A stretch of 64,000 nucleotides of DNA, taken from positions 1 to 64,000 of the forward strand of contig CANJKZ010000409.1 of assembly GCA_947471745.1 (NCBI GenBank). Reading direction: 5' to 3'. The translations under genes and the position numbers were made by a program. Positions 57,565-64,000 of this stretch are shown piece after piece (position 1 is the stretch's first letter; each line of letters begins with the position of its first letter). Below the pieces are notes generated by a model. It was not told where the DNA came from, searched no databases, and was given only the letters and a program-made list of their open reading frames with translations. This DNA comes from Closterium sp. Naga37s-1. Taxonomy: Eukaryota > Streptophyta > Zygnematophyceae > Desmidiales > Closteriaceae.

Positions 57565-58383
57565 TGTTGGTGCAACCCTACGGTTTGCACTCGGCTTGTT
57601 GTCCGTGTGCGTGAATGTGTGTGTGTATGGAATGGTATGAGGGCATGGGATAATATATATTTCATGCTTATAATTGTGTGTGAATGTTGATTCATGATGT
57701 CGAGTGTGTGTGTCGAGTCAATAGCGAGTTATCGCTAGACGCGTGTTACGCGGTCGTTTGTGTCTCGCGCGCGGTTTCTATTTTGTCGTGCGCGGTTTCT
57801 AGTTTGTCCTGTGTCGAACGTTCGGCGTGTCGCAGGTGTGTGCAGCAGACCCATCAAGAACTCAAGGATGAGTTTGTGATGAAGAGCCCGAGCCTTGGTG
57901 TCAAGCCTCAAGTGATTTCGAAGCTTGCCAAAAGGGTACACCTCAAGATATTGAAGATAGTTACATTACTTTGTGTAGTGTAACATTTCACTTGGTGTAG
58001 GCCCTAGTGAAGGGTAGTTTCGAGACCCTTCGTGGTTGGGGACAGTGTGGCACTGTTCCACATCACTGTACCTCGGCTCTTGGGGTTTGTAGGAGCTGGG
58101 AGTCATTCCCAACTCGTAACTCTTCCTATCTTGTGTTCTAAGACTATAGTGGCTGCCATAGTACCGTTCGTTCAAACCGACGCTGTGTCGTCAATTCTTT
58201 ATCAAATCGTGCAATCTAAATTGCTAATTCTAGACGACGTGAAGACGCTCCAGATCCAATTTGAATCAAGTAATTTGCAGCTGTGAGCAGAACGCTATCA
58301 ACGTTTGAAGCCGCTGTGCAGAAATCCGTCTGTGCTCTCTATCTTTCGTTTTAGGCACATTCAAGCCTATTGTGACTATAACA
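57565..58383 (+). repeat. 3' LTR of copia G
   Basis: 819 bp, differing from the 5' LTR mainly in a short cluster near its 3' end (about 58224-58271). Confidence 0.95.
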
Positions 58384-58580
58384 GAAGGCGACCCACGTGT
58401 ATGGGATCAAGCAGGAACCAAGGCTCTCGCAACATCACCTGCACAAAATCCTACAGAGAAATAAGATTCACGCAGCTACCGCACCATCCCGGGATGTACC
58501 GCCTCCATTTCTGCGGCAATTAAATCCAGCTCACAGTGTACGTGGACCACTTACTGGTATACTCACAATAGGCTTTAAAT
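58384..58580 (+). mobile_element. Ty1/copia remnant F, right part
   Basis: Continuation of remnant F after the duplicated GAAGG. It includes reverse transcriptase words VYGIKQEPRLSQHHLHKIL (about 58397-58455) and LTVYVDHLLVYSQ (about 58530-58570), the region around the catalytic YVDD. It runs directly into the LTR of element H. Confidence 0.75.
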
Positions 58581-59373
58581 GTGCTTAAAACAAAAGATAG
58601 AGAGCACAGTCAGATTTCAGCATAGCGGCTTTAAACGTTCATAGCGTTCTGGTCACGGCTTCAAATGACCTGATTCAACTTGGATCTAAAGCGTTGTAAA
58701 TGACACGCAATCTAGATCGCACGATTTCATTACGAATTGACGACACAGCGTCGGTTTGAACGAACGGCACTATAGCAGCCACTATAGTCTTAGAACACAA
58801 ATTAGGAAGAGTTACGAGTTGGGAATGACTCCCAGCTCCTACAAACCCCAAGAGCCGAGGTACAGTGATGTGGAACAGTGCCACACTGTCCCCAACCATG
58901 AAGGGTCTCGAAACTACCCTGCACAAGGGCCTACACCAAGTGAAATGTTACACTACACAAAGTAATGTAACTATTCTCAATATCTTGAGGTGTACCCTTT
59001 TTTCGCGGGCTTCGCGATCACTGGAATCTTGAAACCAAGGCTCGGGTTCTTCATCACAAACTCATCCTTGAGTTCTTGTTGGGTCTGCTGCACACACCTG
59101 CGACACGCCGAACGTTCTACACACGACAAAAATGAAACCGCGCGACACACATAAACGACGAAATAGAAACCGCGGAGACACACAAACGACGACGTAGACA
59201 CGCGACTAGCGATGACTCGCTATTGACTCGACACGCACACATTCGAGATCACGACTCATCATTCACACACTGTTATCAGCATGAAACATATATTATCTCA
59301 TGCCCTCATACCATTCCATGCACACACTCATGCACGCACACGGACAACAAGCCGAGTGCAAACCGTAGGGTTG
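58575..59373 (-). repeat. 3' LTR of copia H
   Basis: About 800 bp, complementary to the LTR of G with roughly 10-15 percent differences by eye. Conserved blocks include the GTTCAAACCGACGCTGTGTCGTC and CTCGGCTCTTGGGGTTTGTAGG regions. Confidence 0.85.
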
Positions 59374-62300
59374 CACCTTCCCCTCGGATTGTTGGCCTTA
59401 GGATCTGCTCCTCTCAGTTCAGAGCCATCCCAGCCACCTTGCAACACTTCCAATGCTGCTGCTCCACCAGCCTCTTGGTCATCATATCAGCTGGCTGCCC
59501 CGTCGTCTTCACGTAGCGCAACTCAACTTCACCCGCGGCCACCATGCTCCTCGTCCAATGCCACTTCACCCTCATGTGCTTGGTGAGGCCGTGCAAAACA
59601 GGGTTCTTAGCAAGTGCAATGGCACCCTGGCTGTCACAGTAGAGTGGGGTAGGTCCTTGCTGCTCCTCCCCCAATCTAGCCAACAAACGCCGCTGCCATA
59701 CAATCTCCCGTACGGCACGGAAGAGTGCCATGTACTCGGACTCTACCGAGCTCAATGCTTGGTCCACCTGCTTCTTGCTTTCCCAAGCAGTTGGGCCTCC
59801 ACCAACACAGCAGATGAAGCCTCCGAACCTTGTCATGTCCTCTGGTTCCGATGCATAAGAAGCATCCGAGAATGCGGTGAGGAACAAACGCCCAGGTTCA
59901 ACACCATCCGTGCCCTTTTGGCGCCTTTGTGCCGCCGCCGAGTATTGCAGCCCAACAGTCCGTGTTTGGCCAAGATACTTGGCCACCCTCATTCCAGCTG
60001 CTACCTGCTCCTTATTAGAGCATTGCACAACCCTAGCTAACTGCCCGGTAGCAAAGGCAACGTCCGGTCGTGTGTTGACTGCCGCGTACATGAGGCTGCC
60101 CACCAACAAGTGAAATCGGCACCTCTCTTCTTCGTTAACGCTCTCCTCCTTTGGTCCCTTCACGCACCTGAACCTAGAAGGGAATGGAGTAGCCACCTGA
60201 CCTTCACTCTGCCAAAGTTGGCAGCCAATGCCTCCAGGTACTTGCGTTGATGCACCCGCATGCACCGCTTCTCCACGTCACGCTCGATGTGAAGCCCGAG
60301 GTAGAAATTCACATCACCGAGGGCCTTGCACTTGAACTTGTCTTGAAGCTTCAGCATCACCTCCTTCACAAGATCAGAAGAGGGTGAGAAGATAAGGATA
60401 TCTTCCACATAGACCACCATGAAGCTCCTTTGCTCCCCCTCGCCAAGCATGAACAATGAGTGATCGACCGTTGAGGGAGTGAAGCCGATCTCCTCCAAAA
60501 CGTCTCGCAGCTTCAAGTACCACTGCCTAGGGGCTTGCTTGAGCCCATAGAGGGCCTTCTTCAGCTTCCACACTCTGCCACTACCATCGTCAAACCCCTC
60601 TGGCTGCGCCATGAAGATTTCCTAATCTAAGACGCCGTTGAGGAATGCCGTTGTGATGTCCATCTGCTTCACCACCCATCCTTTGATGGCAGCTCCCGCG
60701 AGTAGGGTCCGCAGCGTTCTAGGCTTCACCACAGGAGCAAACAACTCCTTGAAGTCCACTTTCTCCTTCGGCTGATACCCCTTGGCCACAAGCCTAGACT
60801 TGTAGCGCTCGATCTTGCCGTCGGCACCGGACTTGATCTTAAAGAGCCACTTGGACGTTATTGCCTTACGCCCCTCCGGTAGCTCCACCAATTCAAACGT
60901 GTCATTCTACTCAATGCTCTTCAACTCACTCTCCATTGCCTTCTTCCACTCCTCAGCATCACTACTCTTCAAGGCCTCCTTGAGAGTTGCTGGTTCTCCC
61001 GGCATCTCCACCGGAGAGAAGAAAACGAAGGCACACTCCTCGTACTCACTTTCTTCGTCATCTCCGACCATCATTGCCGCTCCGGCCAAGGCTGTCTTGC
61101 CCGGCTTTCCTGGCGAATCATATGTCAGCCTATTAGGGGGTTGAACTCTCCTCTTTCCCCTTCCTTCCTCCTCAGCTGCAGGGACAAAAAGGCCTTGGCG
61201 TTGCTGCGGGGTGACTCGAATCCGTGGAGCACTTGTAGTGCGAGGTGGGAGTGCGGGTGCACGCTCGTTCACTTGCTGCACCTCCTCCTCTTCTTCCTCT
61301 GCATCCTTGGTCTCCTCTCTCCCATTCACAAGGGAAGATTGCCTTGTGGTGGTGCTGCCGCTGCTCAGCTCCAAAGGCAGCTCCACATGCTCCAAGCCGG
61401 AACTCTTCACCTTCCCAAACCGCACGCCTATCTTCGCTTCATTCTCCGCCTTCCAATCCTTATACATCAGGTTCTCCATGAACTTTCAGTCCCTGCTCAC
61501 CATGAATTTCTTGGTGAATGGGTCCCAAAGAAGCCACTATTTGCTGTTTTGAGCCATGCCCAAGTGCACAGCCCGTATCGCCTTGGCACCAAGCTTGTTG
61601 TGCCGAAGATGCTTAGGCACGAGCGCCATGCACATGCACCCGAACACCCGAAGCATATCCACCTTGGGCTTCCTTCCAATCCACTCCACATAGGGCACCC
61701 ATTTATCTGCTCCCACATGAGTCAGGGCTCTGTTCTTGGCCACACACGCACTCCTCACCGCATCAGGCCAAAAGTAGTCGGGTAACCCGGCTTCAATGAG
61801 CAACCCGCGCGCCGTCTCCGTAATTGTGCGGTTCGCTCGCTCGGCGATGCCGTTCATTGCAGGAGAGTATGGCATGGTAAGGGAGTGCCTTCTGCCGTTC
61901 TTCTTCAGCCACAATTCGAACTCCTTGCTCAGGAACTCTCCCCCTCGATGGGTGCGGATTGACTTGACTAGCCGGTCTTGTTGCCGCTCCACCATCGGCA
62001 ACCAATTGGTCTTCACCGTTTCAGCCACGTCGCTCTTCTTGGGCAGCACATACACCCAAGTCATGCGGGTGTAGACATCGACAATGGTGAGGAAGTACTC
62101 AGCTCCAGCAGCTCCAAGCTTCAAGGGGCCCACCACGTCCATCACCACCTCATCAAGTTGTGCCTTCGCCGTTGCCTCCAAACTAGAGAACGGGAAACGG
62201 GTGAACTTGGCTTGCATGCACGTCGGGCAGCCAAGTACCTCATCGGGTCCCCCCTCTACACTAGCTGCTGCAAGATGGGCAGGGCCACATGCCCCATGCA

Positions 62301-62531
62301 CCGATGCAAGGTGAGCCAATCACACTCCCCCTTAGCTGAAGTCGGATTGGAGAATGCCGCGCTCGCAATTGCGCCCCACATGCTCTCTCCGTACTCCTCC
62401 TCCACTGCTGCCTCGGGGTTCTCCTCACCCTTGTGCTGCTTCTTAGTTGCTGCACCACTCTCCTTGTGTTCACCGAGCTTGCTGGTCCCTCCAAGATTGC
62501 ACTTCTTGGACTCATTCTCCTTAGCGCGACC
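58575..62531 (-). mobile_element. Ty1/copia element H, element G family, older copy
   Basis: A minus-strand relative of G. It has a 3' LTR (about 58575-59373), then in coding direction from high to low: integrase (about 62290-61540; DVVGPLKLGAAGAEYFLTIVD, HRGGEFLSKEF), linker, reverse transcriptase (about 60910-60170; KQMDITTAFLNG, VVYVEDILIFS) and RNase H (about 59900-59480). Protein similarity to G is very high (often over 90 percent), yet the LTR differs more and the coding part has about six or seven breaks. Gag, protease and 5' LTR are not in the window; copia I interrupts it at 62531. Confidence 0.9.
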
Positions 62532-62662
62532 TGTCAAATGTTATATCTGCTACAGTTTGTTTAGGCTGTAGTGGGGTAGTTACTATGGGGTACAGTAAGT
62601 TTAGGGTTTCCTACTTGTACCCAACTCTTTCCTAGTTCAATCACTCTTGTTGATTCTGACAT
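62532..62662 (+). repeat. 5' LTR of copia I
   Basis: 131 bp, sharing TAGGCTGTAGTGGGGTAG, TTTCCTACTTGTACCCA and TTGATTCTGACA with the LTRs of J and C. It is followed at once by a tRNA-Met-like primer site. Confidence 0.9.
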
Positions 62663-62939
62663 GGTATCACGAGCCTAGGTTAGCCACCTAGGACCGCTTA
62701 CTACTACGGGCCCACTATTCCGCTAGACGCGCCCTCGTGCGCCCTACCTTTCGTGCGCCCTCGTGCGCCTTTCTCTGCTCGTGCGCCCTCGTGCGCCTTC
62801 TTTCTGCTAGTGCGCCCTCGCGCGCCCCGCCCTTCGTTCTGCCCGCGCGCCGTCCTCTGCCCGTGCGCACGCAGCTCGCTAGCCGCCCACGCAGTTCGTA
62901 CCGGCCTCACGCGGCCCCTCGAGCCGCCCGCGACCTGCC

Positions 62940-63860
62940 TGCACGTAGGCCGCCGCCCGTAGGCTGCCCGTTGCCCGCCCTCGCCCGTAGGCCGCCCTTA
63001 CGCTGCCCGTAGGCCGCCCATACGCCGCCCGTAGGCCGCTGCCGCCCGTAGGCAGCCCGTACGCCGCCCATAGGCCGCTGCCGCCCGTAGGCAGCCCGTA
63101 GGCAGCCCGTAGGCAGCCCGTACGCCGCCCGTAGGCCGCTCGCGCGCAGGCCGTAACCCGCGCGCCGCGGCTGCTGCACGCCGGCGCCTGCAGCCCGCCG
63201 GGACCCGCGCGCGTCGCCCCCTGCCTCTTCGCGACGCCGCTGCGGGACCCGCGCGTCGCCCCCGCCTCTTCGCGACGCCCTTACGAGACACGCGCGTCGC
63301 CCCCCGCCTCGTCGCGACGCCTCTGCGGGACCCGCGCGTCGCCCCTGCCTCTTCGCGACGCCCCTGCGGGACCCGCGAGGCGCGGCTCCTGCGCGTCGCG
63401 CCGCCCTAGCGGGACCCGGGCGTCGCCCCCGCTCGTCGCGACGCCCCTGCGGGGCCCGCGCGGCATCGCCCCTGCCCGCCGCGTCGCCCTGGCCTATCCC
63501 GCGCCCGCCCTTTGGACGGCCGCCCCTGCCTCGCCCTGCAGCAGCTGCCTTCCCGGCCCTGCCCCACCCTACAGCAGCTGCCGTCGCGGACTGCCCCGCC
63601 CTGCCGCAGCTGCCGACGCGGTTTGCCCCGCCCTGCAGCAGCTGCCGTCGCGGACTGCCCCGCCCTGCAGCAGCTGCCGTCACGGCCCCGCCCCACCCTG
63701 CAGCAACGACCGTCGCGGCCCTGTCCCTGCCCTGCACCAGCTGCCGTTGCGGCCCGGTCCCGCCCTGCAGCACCTGCTGCGGAGCCCCTAGCCGCAGTCG
63801 TCGCCCCGCCCTGCAACAGCTGCTGCGGAGCTCCCTGCCGCGGTCGCGGCCCCGCCCTGC
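62940..63860 (+). repeat. GC-rich tandem arrays in the leader of copia I
   Basis: Three successive arrays of short GC-rich units (about 12, 37 and 24 bp). Opposite-strand frames across them read as Arg/Gly/Ala-rich chance proteins of up to 288 codons and should not be taken for genes. Confidence 0.85.
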
Positions 63861-64000
63861 CGCTGTAGCGGCCCCGCAGTCGCCTCCGTCGTGCGCCTGC
63901 CCTTCCCACCACTGGTGAGCACTGCCCTGCCCGCGCTGCTACCGCTACTACTGCTGCTACTGCTGTTCCTGCTGCTAATGCTTCTACTGCTGCTCCTGGC

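Larger units (their letters stand above)
51901..58383 (+). mobile_element. Ty1/copia element G, looks whole and very young
   Basis: A 6483-bp element with two LTRs of exactly 819 bp (51901-52719 and 57565-58383) that differ at about 4 positions (roughly 0.5 percent). GAAGG flanks both ends (51896-51900 and 58384-58388). A textbook primer site TGGTATCAGAGCCCC starts 3 bp after the 5' LTR, and the polypurine tract CCGAGGGGGAG precedes the 3' LTR. One uninterrupted gag-pol frame fills the interior. No breaks were seen. It is nested in copia remnant F, whose reverse transcriptase motifs continue on the far side. Confidence 0.97.
62532..64000 (+). mobile_element. Ty1/copia element I, 5' end only (runs off window)
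   Basis: A member of the element C family inserted into H. It has a 131-bp 5' LTR (62532-62662, TGTCAAATGTTATATC...TTCTGACA), the primer site TGGTATCACGAGCC and a long GC-rich leader with several tandem arrays (62940-63140 CGTAGGCCGCC type; 63180-63470 GCGTCGCCCC/TCTTCGCGACGCC type; 63540-63860 CCCTGCAGCAGCTGCCGTCGCGG type). The gag start is expected just past the window edge, judging from the CTGCTACTGCTG run that precedes it in element C. Confidence 0.85.

Noticed and set aside
62907-63773. 288-codon minus-strand frame rich in Gly/Arg/Ala
   Set aside because: It lies wholly in the tandem-repeat leader of copia I; repeat translation, not a gene.

Overview
The window looks like nuclear DNA from a streptophyte, most likely a charophyte-grade green alga of the Zygnematophyceae/Charophyceae type or a bryophyte. 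The reasons are: a plant-type protein kinase fused to a C-terminal U-box on the minus strand, a secreted beta-helix gene with short GT-AG introns, Ty1/copia and Ty3/gypsy elements primed by a tRNA-Met-like site, an L1-type LINE, a pogo-type DNA transposon with introns, a Tourist-like MITE, and GC-rich coding regions. The species is inference only; nothing here names it.

Layout. 1-2660: purine microsatellite, then a broken four-exon pogo-type transposase with its 3' subterminal repeats. 2705-9059: copia element A (minus), bounded by a CTGAA target duplication, with higher-order minisatellite where gag would lie. 9088-9243: Tourist-like MITE. 10762-13037: host gene 1, a secreted beta-helix protein of 7 exons. 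14327-14516: 25-bp minisatellite abutting copia element B1 (minus, 14517-18969, 856-bp LTR). 19300-19424: orphan gypsy LTR piece. 19628-23857: host gene 2, a U-box kinase (minus, 3 exons, 1224 residues). 24995-26610: unassigned DNA with a dispersed repeat pair. 26760-30242: 5'-truncated LINE (minus). 30819-32411: shortened copia J. 32991-41590: copia B2 (3' part, minus), whose LTR is split by the younger copia C (33046-40084, TSD CGAAC). 41748-42229: two isolated LTRs. 42241-47396: gypsy/chromovirus D (minus). 47564-50340: copia E. 50480-58580: copia remnant F, split by the young, whole-looking copia G (51901-58383, 819-bp LTRs, TSD GAAGG). 58575-62531: copia H (minus), cut by copia I (62532 to window end).

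Only two host genes are well supported, and in both the exon phases close exactly across every intron. About 70 percent of the window is mobile DNA in nested layers. The freshest layers are G (roughly 0.5 percent LTR divergence) and C (3 differences in 127 bp). One copia family (A, C, E, I) shares short 99-131 bp LTRs and a long GC-rich, tandem-repeat leader between primer site and gag. No CRISPR array, rRNA or convincing tRNA gene was seen. Exon limits and identities come from reading by eye, not from alignments.
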